Positions 46,820 through 63,100 of a DNA stretch of 64,000 nucleotides are shown piece after piece. The stretch's first letter is position 1. The number at the start of each line of letters is the position of its first letter. The notes under the pieces are model-generated. The model was not told where the DNA came from. It searched no databases and saw nothing but the letters and a program-made list of their open reading frames with translations. The stretch lies in contig CM075202.1 of the NCBI GenBank assembly GCA_037577475.1, forward strand, positions 24,391,229 to 24,455,228, given 5' to 3'. Source of the stretch: Chaunax sp. Z400 (lineage: Eukaryota > Chordata > Actinopteri > Lophiiformes > Chaunacidae). The position numbers and the translations under genes were made by a program.

Positions 46820-48093
46820 AATGAACGGCAAAAAGTCACCTCACTCACAGAAATATCTAAGCCTAATTCTTAAGATTTATGTATTTTAATTACATGTAAA
46901 TTTTCCATGAATTTCAATTACATAATTTCAACATAAATAAACTAATAAACTTTATGCGATTCATATTTGTCACTAAAACATGAATGAAATAAGTAAAAGT
47001 GAGATTTATGTAATAGTTCGAATAAACTTTATGTGTTTTAAATACATAATAAACAGCTTTATGTATTTTTATTCAATAAATGCAATTTGTTTCAATTCAA
47101 TACAAATATGCTTATTAATCAGAATGAATACGTTTAATGTCTTTAAAATACTTAATAACTATGTTTATGCAATAAACTGAATTTATTCTAAATGCATTCT
47201 ATTTATATACTTTTTTTAAATAAACCCAATTTAATTTTTTGTTTTAATTATATATTTTTTTAAAAATTATATATTTTTTCTGTTCACCATACATTTACAA
47301 TCTGTTATTAAAATACATACAAGAACAGTCAGACCACCAATAAACTTGTTTCACAGTTTATTTGTTGTGAACTCCAGTGCAAAACTCATAATATGAAATG
47401 TCTTCAAATCCCAATAAAAACATGTATCGCAAAATATACATATAAAAATAGAGTGCCATCTTTTTTGGTTTTGGATCAGTCAATACTACAGTGGCGCACA
47501 AGGGCAAACGAGCTGCAACTTAAGAAACCACATGCAAATAGACAAAACACAAGAAAATTAAGAAGACATCAATTTGACAACACATGCACAGCATTTAGAA
47601 AATGTGCTGCAAAACCACAACACAACAGAAGTGTTTACAAAGGACACATAAAATGATGCATTCCTGGGTGCGCCTTTTCTAATACTGCATTTAAAGAATA
47701 GAACAGATTTAAAACACAAACATTTCATTTGTTGTTTTCATCTGACACGTTACGCTTACCTTAACTTCTGGATCGTGCGGTCATGTGACTTAGAATAAAA
47801 CCTTAATTAACATTGTGGGAATACAACAACACAGTACCTAAAGCTAAACAAGGTGTATTATACTTACTTAAAAAACTCTTATTCACCACCACACATTTTG
47901 ACTTCTAGTGTACTGTAAACTCTTTCAAGAACTGCAAGCAAGGTTGAATAACCATCACTCTGTTAACTGAAACACCTCACAGACAAAACAGTGTTGACCA
48001 AACAGGCCATCTAGGCCTGTAACAATAACTACTTTTGTTGGAAACTAAGTGAACAAGTACTTACAACAAGTCAACCACAGAGGGAAAACTCCA

Positions 48094-50720
48094 TTACCGG
48101 AGCATCTTAATTTTCAGTGCTTGGACTTTTGGTGAAAGCTTGGTCGTGTCCAGTTCCATGAGGACTTTCTGAAACACTTCGAAAAGGCACTTCAGGTCCT
48201 TTGGATAGCTTAAGTTCAGTGCATAAATGAGTCCAAAGAGCATCACACATCCATGGGTGACACTCTGAAGGTTCTGCAGAACTTCAGTGCCTTCAAGCAC
48301 AACACCTACATCTGCAGGTTTGTCTTCAGGACTAGCGCCCTCCACCCGAATAACATGTATGCCCATCGTTGTCTCAGGAATCAGCGCCTCAGCCTCTCTG
48401 GGTTCACTGTCCTGGAGGACAAACAAAGAGAACAATGAGCTGCTGATCACATTGGGATATTCAGAATTTAAGGCACACTGTTTCACAAACTTACAAATAT
48501 GTTGAACCATTCAAATGCAAAATAACGCCACGATTTCAAAACCACACAAAACAGTCAGGAAGACCCAATAACTGGCCCTTCATTTCTGTCAAACCAGTTT
48601 GCAATGACCTCAACTTACCATTGCTGCCTATAAAGTTTGCCACCAAGAGTACTTTAGTAAACCTGCAAGCCAACAAAAACTGCATACATTGTGATCCTTC
48701 AAAAAGTTAAATACTCCCCCACAGTCAGATGTTAGTGTTTACTTTGGTAAACTAGGCCTACGCTGTTATCCAGACAGCAAGGGTATATCCCCGAAAGCCA
48801 ATCCCCCTCCATTGTACAAGCAATTCCCCTGATTGAACTCCTAAAATTAAATGTGAAGTTATGTCTGAAAAACAGTGTTTTTCATTAAAAAAAGCTCCTC
48901 CTAGTGAGTAAAATATGAACTATTAGACTAAAATTAAACATATACAAATAAATACAAGATAGACCTCCTCAAATTGCACCAAATTTGGACAAAATCAGAG
49001 GAACGGTTGAGAAATTAAGGCCCCTATATTTCTGAGATAAAACTCTCCCAAGTGTCAGAAATATGGAACCAACCTTTCCCTAAATCAACCCAGTTCTTCC
49101 TCGCACTAAGGTCTATGAGGGTATAAAATCTGAAAATGATACATGAAATAGTTTGAGTTATCGTGTGATACAATATAATTATGAAAAAGGAAGCCTGTTA
49201 TTTAATCCAAATTTGGTGAATATGAATTGACTCGGAGTATTATCTTGTATATATCAAATTTTACTCTAATAGTTCATATTTTACTCCTTACTCCCTATTT
49301 TTACTCCAAAATGTACACTTTGTATTACCAATTGCTTCATATTTTCCAGAGTCATTTACATGTGAGAAGCTTCTCGTTTGGTTTATAAGATCAATAATGC
49401 TCCACACTGATAGCTGCATAGTTCAGTCTTTTAGTACACACTTCATGCACATAGGCAAAGCTAGACTGGGGTGCCTTTGAGGAAAGTAACAAAACTATCA
49501 ATGAAAATATATCCACAACACATATACAAAATTAAGACAGTAGGTTGCCAAACACTCACCACGTATTCCTTGACCAGTGTCTCCATGTCTTCATTAAGGT
49601 GGACACCTGAGCTCCTCAGGACACAGCCTCGTTTGGTGTGTAGGTCTTCATTCTGAAAAGAAAAAAATACATTAATCACAGCATTGAGCAGTTGTATCAT
49701 ATGTGCCTTAAAAGGGTTTTCCAACTTGAAAATGTACATGGACAATCTACATATATGCATGGATACCGGCTATTGCGGCCATAGAGGATATGCTTCAGCC
49801 TGAAATGTTTTTAGCAGCTCATACCTGGAAGATACTGTGATGCCACACACTTGAGATGCCACTGCCACATTTACATACAGCATCTGTGAACAAAGGAAAA
49901 GAGGAATTTATCAGTTGTGGAGAAGAACATACGGATAGAAAAACAAAACACAAGCAATCTCCTTTAAAAAAACCAAAAAACCAAATATGATTTACAGCAC
50001 ACTACCTGCAAAAACATATCAAACCCTAGGTCAAACAATGCAAATATGTTTTTAAGTATGCAGTAGACATGCTAATGTTGCTCATGTTAATGCTTGTACT
50101 GTTGATTCAAAATATGTTTCATCCTTAGTCATCTGATGTATTTAACTTTCTATGTATTATCATGCTCAGTGCCTTTTTAGCCTACATACTTACAAAATCC
50201 AAGAGGTTCCCCCTGCATAGACGATGTCCAAAATCAGCGTAATGTTATGCTTCAAAGAATTCTGAATCTGTAGAAAGACAAAAACAACATGCATCAAACA
50301 CATTGTATTACCAAAATCACCCTCTACTCTTTTTTAAAAACGTTTTCAATGTTGTAACCCATCAGATTCTGTTACCTGCCATGTTGGGAAGCAGTAGGCC
50401 TACCTGGATCCTAAGCTTAATGATCAATAGCACAATGAAAAAACACTTCAATACAATAAAAATTAAATTTTAATATGTACAATCCAGTTACTTAAAAGCT
50501 AATTTAACTAAACCAAGGCCTACTAAGGTGGAAGTACATTTATTTTATATTTCATAATTCTGCTCAAACAATTTGAAATGTAGGATTTTACTTGTAAAAA
50601 CTTACAAATACATTGTGATTAATTACTTACGGTAGCTCCGATTCTGAACAACCTCTTGTAACACAGCAGGTCAGAGAATCCGAGTCCGCCAAAGCCAAAT
50701 ACGGTGGAACAACCCGCCAT
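48094..50720 (-). CDS. Spliced gene of unknown function inside the insert
   Basis: Minus-strand exons with GT-AG borders: 50720-50631 (MAGCSTVFGFGGLGFSDLLC.., donor GTAAGT), 50267-50194 (IQNSLKHNITLILDIVYAGG), 49883-49825 (CKCGSGISSVWHHSIFQ), 49652-49560 (NEDLHTKRGCVLRSSGVHLN) and 48411-48094 (DSEPREAEALIPE.. to KMLR, stop). Exons 3 to 5 join in phase; exon 2 to 3 does not, so an exon is missing, misread or broken. The C-terminal exon (VGVVLEGTEVLQNL, MLFGLIYALNLSYPKDLK, FEVFQKVLMELD) resembles the ending of a family of uncharacterised multicopy fish proteins I know only by wording. No signal peptide, membrane span or catalytic motif recognised. Confidence 0.5.
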
Positions 50721-50839
50721 CCACGGCTCCTTCGACGTTACTTCAAAATGAACCGCGCAGTTGTTGTCGTCAATGGCTGAAGTCCGACGCGTTTTCAAAA
50801 TACTGACTCGTTTTAATAGCGTGACGTAAAAACAAAGAG

Positions 50840-50985
50840 CGCTTAGCTGATATAAATAGCATCATGCGGGTTAAATTGAAGACTGGGTGAATCCGGACTA
50901 AATTTAACACTCTCTGGTCTCGTTGCAGCCCAACAGGTAAAGGTTCAAAATTGTTGAGTCAGTCCGACCTGTGACGTCATTTCCC
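50840..50985 (-). promoter_or_regulatory. Promoter-like region of the insert gene
   Basis: A perfect CRE, TGACGTCA, at about 50971-50978, and an AT-rich TATTTATATC at about 50850-50860 on the minus strand, 130-260 bp upstream of the ATG at 50720. Confidence 0.4.
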
Positions 50986-51252
50986 CCTGTAAAACGATCT
51001 AATTTCCTGAAAATGATATGCAAACCAATCTCATAAATTTTAACCAATTGAATCATGCTTGTTCTATAGCAAAACATATTTAAACCTTTTTCATATTTTC
51101 TAACTAATTAAATTGAATTGTTTTCATAATTAACAGATTCATGCTGATTCTATGTCATTTGAATGCATACATTTTCAAAATATGATTATTTACATAAAAT
51201 CAAATAGATATAATTACTTAATATTAAACTAGGCCATGATTCATTTTTTTGA

Positions 51253-51750
51253 GTCTCTCCCTGACACGTGAGTCAGATGGTTTAATTGGCGAGACAATAA
51301 ATCATCGATTAATGCAACATTAGGAGATTTTATTTTTACACGGTTTCTTTCTAATGAAGGACAGACTACAGTGAAAACAAATAAAACACCTGACTCTTCA
51401 ACCAAGAGCTTTATGCTGATATTTCTTTGTATTTAAAAGGTAGTTGAACGTCAACAGATCAGCATTGAACATATTTTTTATACACTTGTTTAGTTGATTA
51501 AAGAAAAACCAGAAAAAAACAATCATAATAAATACTTACCCAACAAAAAAAGGTCATCATCACACAGCAGCCTGGTCAGTTTGAAAGAGGAGAAGAGGAG
51601 CCACAGGTGCCTTTTTAAAGGCTTTGCCATCAGTCTCCTGTCCAATCAGCAGCCTCCACCTGCAACTCCTAAAGAGCACAGAACAAAGTGACAGCACCTC
51701 CCCCATTCAGGGAGACAGAACAACACATAAAATTAGCAAATACAAATTAT
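51253..51750. repeat. Segmental duplication, interrupted copy, right part
   Basis: 51253-51612 matches 23560-23910; then 51615-51750 matches 22865-22970 (CCATCAGTCTCCTGTCCAAT), a second piece of the same duplicated unit in a different order. Confidence 0.75.
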
Positions 51751-52150
51751 GACTCGGAGTCAGAATATTTGGTGATAAAATTACCACAAGTGACTTTTGG
51801 ATGTATGAGTTTCAGTTTTTCTTGAGGACAGAATGCTTCAAAAATCAAAGATTTGATGTCATGTCTTTAAACTCTCCAAGCAGACCTCTGTCATGTTGAG
51901 CTATTTATTTAGCAAACTTTTGATGTTGATATTCAGAGCCTTTGAACCTTCATCTTGTTGTCAGATTTTCTGAAAGTCACTTGAAGATTGAAACCAAATC
52001 CATCCAAAAACCGGAGATATTTGATCCCAGACACTTTTTTCCCCCTTTTAGATGTCTGATTTTAAAACTTACAGATGTGCCACAAGATCAGACCAACAAT
52101 GCCACACTTTCCAAGCAACACAAGATAAGAGATGGACCAGATTGTCACAC
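51751..52150. other. No gene seen
   Basis: AT-rich unique-looking sequence running into the right minisatellite. Confidence 0.5.
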
Positions 52151-54069
52151 TGAAACAGCTGGAGTAAAAAACACACATGCACGCACACACAGCTGGAGTA
52201 AAAAATACACACACACAAGCACACACAGCTGGAGTAAAAAACACACACACGCACATACAGCTGGAGTAAAAAACACACACACACGCACGCACACATAGCT
52301 GGAGTAAAAAACACACACACACACACACACACACACCTGGAGTAAAAAACACACACACGCACATACAGCTGGAGTAAAAAACACACACACGCACACGCAC
52401 ACGCACACACAGCTGGAGTAAAAAACACATACACGCACACGCACACGCACACACAGCTAAAAAACACACACACACACGCGCACACAGCTGGAGTAAAAAA
52501 CACACACACACACGCACACACAGCTGGAGTAAAAAATACACACACACAAGCACACACAGCTGGAGTAAAAAACACACACACACGCACACACACAGCTGGA
52601 GTAAAAAACACACACACACGCACGCACACATAGCTGGAGTAAAAAACACACACACACACACACACACAGCTGGAGTAAAAAACACACACACGCACATACA
52701 GCTGGAGTAAAAAACACACACACGCACACGCACACGCACACACAGCTGGAGTAAAAAACACATACACGCACACGCACACGCACACAGCTGGAGTAAAAAA
52801 CACACACACACACGCGCACACAGCTGGAGTAAAAAACACACACACACACGCGCACACAGCTGGAGTAAAAAACACACACACACACGCACACACAGCTGGA
52901 GTAAAAAACACACACACACACGCGCACACAGCTGGAGTAAAAAACACACACACACACGCGCACACAGCTGGAGTAAAAAACACACACACACACGCACACA
53001 CAGCTGGAGTAAAAAACACACACACGAACACACAGCTGGAGTAAAAAACACACACACGCAGACGCACACACAGCTGGAGTAAAAAACACACACACGCGCA
53101 CACACAGCTGGAGTAAAAAACACACACACACACACACACAGCTGGAGTAAAAAACACACACACGCACATACAGCTGGAGTAAAAAACACACACACGCACA
53201 CACAGCTGGAGTAAAAAACACATACACGCACACGCACACACAGCTGGAGTAAAAAACACACACACACACGCGCACACAGCTGGAGTAAAAAACACACACA
53301 CGCACACACAGCTGGAGTAAAAAATACACACACACAAGCACACACAGCTGGAGTAAAAAACACACACACACGCACACACACAGCTGGAGTAAAAAACACA
53401 CACACACGCACGCACACATAGCTGGAGTAAAAAACACACACACACACATACACAGCTGGAGTAAAAAACACACACACGCACATACAGCTGGAGTAAAAAA
53501 CACACACACGCACACGCACACACAGCTGGAGTAAAAAACACATACACGCACACGCACACGCACACACAGCTGGAGTAAAAAACACACACACACACGCGCA
53601 CACAGCTGGAGTAAAAAACACACACACACACGCGCACACAGCTGGAGTAAAAAACACACACACGCACACACAGCTGGAGTAAAAAACACACACACGCACA
53701 CACAGCTGGAGTAAAAAACACACACACGCACACACAGCTGGAGTAAAAAACACACACACACACACGCACACACAGCTGGAGTAAAAAACACACACATGCA
53801 GACGCACACACAGCTGGAGTAAAAAACACACACACGCGCACACACAGCTGGAGTTAAAAACACACACACGAACACACAGCTGGAGTAAAAAACACACACA
53901 CGCACACACAGCTGGAGTAAAAAACACACACACGCACACACAGCTGGAGTAAAAAACACACACACGCACACACACACACGCACACAGCTGGAGTAAAAAA
54001 CACACACGCACACGCACACACAGCTGGAGTAAAAAACACACACACACGCACACACAGCTGGAGTAAAAA

Positions 54070-54103
<34 letters not shown>

Positions 54104-56980
54104 CTGGAGTAAAAAACACACACGCACACGCACACACAGCTGGAGTAAAAAACACACACACACGCACACACAGCTGGAGTAAAAAACACACACACACACG
54201 CACACACAGCTGGAGTAAAAAACACACAGACACACACACACACACAAGCAGCTGGAGTAAAAAACACACACACGCACAAGCAGCTGGAGTAGAAAACACA
54301 CACACGCACACACAGCTGGAGTAAAAAACACACAGACACACACACACACACACGCACACAGCTGGAGTAAAAAACACACACGCACACGCACACACAGCTG
54401 GAGTAAAAAACACACACACACGCACACACAGCTGGAGTAAAAAACACGCACACACAGCTGGAGTAAAAAACACACACACGCACACACAGCTGAAGTAAAA
54501 AACACACACACGCACACACAGCTGGAGTAAAAAACACACACACGCGCACACAGCTGGAGTAAAACACACACACACACACGCACACACAGCTGGAGTAAAA
54601 AACAAACACACTAACACGCACACGCACACACAGCTGGAGTAAAAAACACACACACGCACACGCACACACAGCTGGAGTAAAAAACACACACACGTACACG
54701 CACACAGCTGGAGTAAAAAACACACACACACACACGCACACGCACACACAGCTGGAGTAAAAAACACACACACGCACACACAGCTGGACTAAAAAACACA
54801 CACACACACACGCACACACAGCTGGAGTAAAAAACACACACACACACGCACACGCACACACAGCTGGAGTAAAAAACACACACACGCACACACAGCTGGA
54901 GTAAAAAACACACACGCACACGCACACACAGCTGGATAAAAAACACACACACACACGCACACAAACACACACCTGGAGTAAAGAACACACACACGCACAC
55001 ACAGCTGGAGTAAAAAACACACACACACACGCACACGCACACACAGCTGGAGTAAAAAACACACACACGCACACACAGCTGGAGTAAAAAACACACACAC
55101 ACGCACACGCACACACAGCTGGAGTAAAAAACACACACACACGCACACAAACACACACCTGGAGTAAAGAACACACACACGCACATGCACACAAACACAC
55201 AGCTGGAGTAAAAAACACACACGCACACACAGCTGAAAAAAAACACACACGCACACACAACTGGAGTAAAAAACACACACACAGCTGGAGTAAAAAACAC
55301 ACACGCACACACAGCTGGAGTAAAAAACACACACACACACGCACACACAGCTGGAGTAAAAAACACACACACAGCTGGAGTAAAAAACACACACGCACAC
55401 ACAGCTGGAGTAAAAAACACACACACACGCACACGCACACAGCTGGAGTAAAAAACACACACACGCACACGCACACACAGCTGGAGTAAAAAACACACAC
55501 ACACGCACACGCACACACAGCTGGAGTAAAAAACACACACACGCACACGCACACACAGCTGGAGTAAAAAACACACACACGCACACGCACACGCACACAC
55601 AGCTGGAGTAAAAAACACACACACGCACACGCACACAAAGCTGGAGTAAAAAACACACGCACGCACAAGCACACACAGCTGGAGTAAAAAACACACACAC
55701 GCACAAGCACACACAGCTGGAGTAAAAAACACACACGCGCACACACAGCTGGAGTAAAAAACACACACGCGCACACACAGCTGGAGTAAAAAACACACAC
55801 ACACGCACACACAGCTGGAGTAAAAAACACACACACGCGCACACAGCTGGAGTAAAAATCACACACGCACACACAGCTGGAGTAAAAAACACACACACGC
55901 ACACACAGCTGGAGTAAAAATCACACACGCACACACAGCTGGAGTAAAAAACACACACACACGCACACACAGCTGGAGTAAAAAACACACACGCACACGC
56001 ACACACAGCTGGAGTAAAAAACACACACACGCACACGCACACAAAGCTGGAGTAAAAAACACACGCACAAGCACACACAGCTGGAGTAGTAAACACAGAC
56101 ACGCACACGCACACACAGCTGGAGTAACAAACACACACACGCACACACAGCTGGAGTAAAAAACACACACACACGCACACACAGCTGGAGTAAAAAACAC
56201 ACACACGCACACACAGCTGGAGTAAAAATCACACACGCACACACAGCTGGAGTAAAAAACACACACACACGCACACACACACACAGCTGGAGTAAAAAAC
56301 ACGCACACGCACACGCACACACAGCTGGAGTAAAAAACACACACACGCACACGCACACACAGCTGGAGTAAAAAACACACGCACAAGCACACACAGCTGG
56401 AGTAGTAAACACAGACACGCACACGCACACACAGCTGGAGTAACAAACACACACACGCACACACAGCTGGAGTAAAAAACACACACACGCACACACAGCT
56501 GGAGTAAAAAACACACACACAGCTGGAGTAAAAAACACACACACCCACACGCACACACAGCTGGAGTAGTAAACACAGACACGCACACGCACACACAGCT
56601 GGAGTAACAAACACACACACGCACACACAGCTGGAGTAAAAAACACACACACGCACACACAGCTGGAGTAAAAAACACACACACAGCTGGAGTAAAAAAC
56701 ACACACACGCACACACAGCTGGAGTAAAAATCACACACACGCGCACACACAGCTGGAGTAAAAAACACACGCACACACAGCTGGAGTAAAAATCACACAC
56801 ACGCGCACACACACACACAGCTGGAGTAAAAAACACACACACACACGCACACGCACACACAGCTCGAGTAAAAAACACACACACGCACACACAGCTGGAG
56901 TAAAAAACACACACACACGCACACACACACAACTGGAGTAAAAAACACACACACGCACACACACACAGCTGGAGTAAAAA

Positions 56981-57012
<32 letters not shown>

Positions 57013-57152
57013 CTGGAGGAAAAAACACACACACACACACACACACGCGCACGCACGCACACACAGCTGGAGTAAAAAACACACACACACGCACACACAC
57101 ACAGCTGGAGTAAAAAACACACACGCACATGCACACACAGCTGGAGTAAAAA

Positions 57153-57184
<32 letters not shown>

Positions 57185-60100
57185 CTGGAGTAAACAACAC
57201 AAACACGCACACACAGCTGGAGTAAAAAACACACACACGTACACACAGCTGGAGTAAAAAACACACACACACACGCACACGCACACACAGCTGGATTAAA
57301 ACACACACACACACGCACACGCACACACAGCTGGAGTAAAAAACACACACGCACATACAGCTGGACTAAAAAACACACACACGCACACACAGCTGGAGTA
57401 AAAAACACACACACGCACACACAGCTGGAGTAAAAAACACACACACACACGCACACGCACACACAGCTGGAGTAAAAAACACACACACACGCACACAAAA
57501 ACACACCTGGAGTAAAGAACACACACACGCACATGCACACAAACACACAGCTGGAGTAAAAAACACACACGCACACACAGCTGAAAAAAAACACACACGC
57601 ACACACAACTGGAGTAAAAAACACACACACAGCTGGAGTAAAAAACACACACGCACACACAGCTGGAGTAAAAAACACACACACACACGCACACACAGCT
57701 GGAGTAAAAAACACACACACACGCACACACACACAACTGGAGTAAAAAACACACACACGCACACACACACAGCTGGAGTAAAAAACACACACGCACACAC
57801 AGCTGGAGTAAAAAACACACACGCACACACAGCTGGAGTAAAAAACACACACACACGCACACGCACACAGCTGGAGTAAAAAACACACACACGCACACGC
57901 ACACACAGCTGGAGTAAAAAACACACACACACGCACACGCACACACAGCTGGAGTAAAAACACACACACGCACACACAGCTGGAGTAAAAAACACACACA
58001 CGCACACGCACACACAGCTGGAGTAAAAAACACACACACGCACACGCACACAAAGCTGGAGTAAAAAACACACGCACAAGCACACACAGCTGGAGTAAAA
58101 AGCACACACGCGCACACACAGCTGGAGTAAAAAACACACACACGCGCACACACAGCTGGAGTAAAAAACACACACACGCGCACACAGCTGGAGTAAAAAT
58201 CACACACGCACACACAGCTGGAGTAAAAAACACACACACGCACACACAGCTGGAGTAAAAATCACACACGCACACACAGCTGGAGTAAAAAACACACACA
58301 CACGCACACGCACACACAGCTGGAGTAAAAAACACACACGCACACGCACACACAGCTGGAGTAAAAAACACACACACGCACACGCACACAAAGCTGGAGT
58401 AAAAAACACACGCACAAGCACACACAGCTGGAGTAGTAAACACAGACACGCACACGCACACACAGCTGGAGTAACAAACACACACACGCACACACAGCTG
58501 GAGTAAAAAACACACACACACGCACACACAGCTGGAGTAAAAAACACACACACGCACACACACCTGGAGTAAAAATCACACACGCACACGCACACACAGC
58601 TGGAGTAAAAAACACACACGCACACACAGCTGGAGTAAAAAACACACACACGCACACGCACACAAAGCTGGAGTAAAAAACACACGCACAAGCACACACA
58701 GCTGGAGTAGTAAACACAGACACGCACACGCACACACAGCTGGAGTAACAAACACACACACGCACACACAGCTGGAGTAAAAAACACACACACAGCTGGA
58801 GTAACAAACACACACACGCACACACAGCTGGAGTAAAAAACACACACACGCACACACAGCTGGAGTAAAAAACACACACACAGCTGGAGTAAAAAACACA
58901 CACACCCACACGCACACACAGCTGGAGTAAAAATCACACACACGCGCACACACAGCTGGAGTAAAAAACACACACACACGCGCACACACAGCTGGAGTAA
59001 AAATCACACACACGCGCACACACAGCTGGAGTAAAAAACACACACACACGCGCACACACAGCTGGAGTAAAACACACACACACGCGCACACACAGCTGGA
59101 GTAAAAATCACACACACGCGCACACAGCTGGAGTAAAAATCACACACGCACACACAGCTGGAGTAAAAAACACAAACACACGCGCACACATAGCTGGAGT
59201 AAAAGACAGACACACACGCACACGCACACAGCTGGAGTAAAAAACACACACACACGCGCACACAGCTGGAGTAAAAAACACACACACGCACACACAGCTG
59301 GAGTAAAAAACACACACACGCGCACACAGCTGGAGTAAAAAACACACATGCACACATAGCTGGAGTAGAAAACACACACACACGCGCACACACAGCTGGA
59401 GTAAAAAACACACACACGCACACGCACACACAGCTGGAGTAAAAAACACACACACACGCACACGCACACACAGCTGGAGTAAAAAACACACACACGCACA
59501 CACAGCTGGAGTAAAAATCACACACGCACACACAGCTGGAGTAAAAAACACACACACACGCACACGCACACACAACTGGAGTAAAAAACACACACACGCA
59601 CACGCACACACAGCTTGAGTAAAAAACACACACACGCACACGCACACACAGCTGGAGTAAAAAACACACACACGCACACGCACACAAAGCTGGAGTAAAA
59701 AACACACACACACGCACAAGCACACAAAGCTGGAGTAGTAAACACAGACACGCACACGCACACACAGCTGGAGTAACAAACACACACACGCACACACAGC
59801 TGGAGTAAAAAACACACACACGCACACACAGCTGGAGTAAAAAACACACACACAGCTGGAGTAAAAAACACACACACCCACACGCACACACAGCTGGAGT
59901 AAAAATCACACACACGCGCACACACAGCTGGAGTAAAAAACACACGCACACACAGCTGGAGTAAAAATCACACACACGCGCACACACAGCTGGAGTAAAA
60001 AACACACACACGCGCACACACAGCTGGAGTAAAAATCACACACACGCGCACACAGCTGGAGTAAAAATCACACACACGCACACACAGCTGGAGTAAAAAA

Positions 60101-63100
60101 CACACACACACGCGCACACACAGCTGGAGTAAAACACACACACACACGCACACACAGCTGGAGTAAAAATCACACACGCACACACAGCTGGAGTAAAAAA
60201 CACAAAAACACGCGCACACACAGCTGGAGTAAAAGACACACAAACACGCACACGCACACAGCTGGAGTAAAAAACACACACACGCGCACACACAGCTGGA
60301 GTAAAAGACACACACACACGCACACGCACACACAGCTGGAGTAAAAAACACACACACGCACACACAGCTGGAGTAAAAATCACACACGCACACACAGCTG
60401 GAGTAAAAAACACACACACACGCACACGCACACACAACTGGAGTAAAAAACACACACACGCACACGCACACACAGCTGGAGTAAAAAACACACACACGCA
60501 CACGCACACACAGCTGGAGTAAAAAACACACACACGCACACGCACACAAAGCTGGAGTAAAAAACACACGCACGCACACACAGCTGGAGTAAAAAACACA
60601 CACACGCACACACAGCTGGAGTAAAAAACACACACACAGCTGGAGTAAAAAACACACACACCCACACGCACACACAGCTGGAGTAAAAATCACACACACG
60701 CGCACACACAGCTGGAGTAAAAAACACACGCACACACAGCTGGAGTAAAAATCACACACACGCGCACACACAGCTGGAGTAAAAAACACACACACACGCG
60801 CACACACAGCTGGAGTAAAAATCACACACACGCGCACACAGCTGGAGTAAAAATCACACACACACGCACACACAGCTGGAGTAAAAAACACACACACACG
60901 CGCACACACAGCTGGAGTAAAACACACACACACACGCACACACAGCTGGAGTAAAAATCACACACGCACACACAGCTGGAGTAAAAAACACAAACACACG
61001 CGCACACACAGCTGGAGTAAAAGACACACAAACACGCACACGCACACAGCTGGAGTAAAAAACACACACACGCGCACACACAGCTGGAGTAAAAGACACA
61101 CAAACACGCACACGCACACACAGCTGGAGTAAAAAACACACACACACGCGCACACACAGCTGGAGTAAAAAACACACACACACGCGCACACACAGCTGGA
61201 GTAAAAATCACACACACGCACACACAGCTGGAGTAAAAAACACACACACACGCGCACACACAGCTGGAGTAAAACACACACACACACGCACACACAGCTG
61301 GAGTAAAAATCACACACGCACACACAGCTGGAGTAAAAAACACAAACACACGCGCACACACAGCTGGAGTAAAAGACACACAAACACGCACACGCACACA
61401 GCTGGAGTAAAAAACACACACACACGCGCACACACAGCTGGAGTAAAAGACACACAAACACGCACACGCACACACAGCTGGAGTAAAAAACACACACACA
61501 CGCGCACACGGCTGGAGTAAAAAACACACATGCACACATAGCTGGAGTAGAAAACACACACACGCGCACACACAGCTGGAGTAAAAAACACACACACGCA
61601 CACGCACACACAGCTGGAGTAAAAAACACACACACAGCTGTAGTAAAAAACACACACACCCACACGCACACACAGCTGGAGTAAAAAACACACACACACG
61701 CACACAGCTGGAGTAAAAAACACACACACGCACACGCACACAGCTAGAGTAAAAAACACACACACGCACACAGCTGGAGTAAAAAAACACACGCACACAC
61801 AGCTGGAGTAAAAATCACACACACACGCACACAGCTGGAGTAAAAATCACACACACGCACACGCACACAGCTGGAGTATAAATCACACACGCACCTACAG
61901 CTGGAGTAAAAAACACACACACGCACACACACACACAGCTGGAGTAAAAAACACACACGCACACGCACACACAGCTGGAGTAAAAAACACACACACGCAC
62001 ACGCACACAGAGCTGGGGTAAAAAACACACACACGCACAAGCACACACAGCTGGAGTAAAAAACACACACACGCACACGCACACACAGCTGGAGTAAAAA
62101 ACACACACACGCACACGCACACAAAGCTGGAGTAAAAAACACACACACGCACACGCACACAGAGCTGGGGTAAAAAACACACACACGCACACGCACACAC
62201 AGCTGGAGTAAAAAACACACACACGCACACGCACACACAGCTGGAGTAAAAAACACACACACGCACACAGCTGGAGTAAAAAACACACACACGCACACAG
62301 CTGGAGTAAAAAACACACACACGCACACAGCTGGAGTAAAAAACACACACACGCACACAGCTGGAGTAAAAAAACACACACACGCACACAGCTGGAGTAA
62401 AAAACACACACACGCACACGCACACAGCTAGAGTAAAAAACACACACACGCACACAGCTGGAGTAAAAAAACACACGCACACACAGCTGGAGTAAAAATC
62501 ACACACACGCGCACATGCACACAGCTGGAGTAAAAAACACACACACACACACACAGCTGGAGTAAAAATCACACACACGCACACAGCTGGAGTAAAAATC
62601 ACACACACGCACACAGCTGGAGTATAAATCACACACGCACCTACAGCTGGAGTAAAAAACACACACACACAGCTGGAGTAAAAAACACACACACGCACAC
62701 GCACACAGAGCTGGGGTAAAAAACACACACACGCACACGCACACACAGCTGGAGTAAAAAACACACACACGCACACGCACACAAAGCTGGAGTAAAAAAC
62801 ACACACACGCACACGCACACAGAGCTGGGGTAAACAACACACACGCGCACACGCACACACAGCTGGAGTAAAAAACACACACACGCACACGCACACACAG
62901 CTGGAGTAAAAAACACACACACGCACACAGCTGGAGTGAAAAACACACACACGCACACAGCTGGAGTAAAAAACACACACACGCACACAGCTGGAGTAAA
63001 AAAACACACACACGCACACAGCTGGAGTAAAAAACACAGACACGCACACAGCTGGAGTAAAAAACACACACACGCACACAGCTGGAGTAAAAAAACACAC

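Larger units (their letters stand above)
46820..51252. mobile_element. 4.4-kb insertion in the duplicated segment
   Basis: Defined by comparison with the uninterrupted copy: ...TTGCGTCTCTCC... there, ...GTGCGT / insert / GAGTCTCTCC here, leaving GT on both sides. The ends read AATGAACGGC and GATTCATTTTTTTGA, a weak inverted likeness (AATGAA/TTCATT). The flanks inside (46850-47280 and 51000-51240) are AT-rich with many short related motifs. It carries a spliced minus-strand gene. No transposase or RT is seen, so the mechanism is unknown. Confidence 0.6.
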
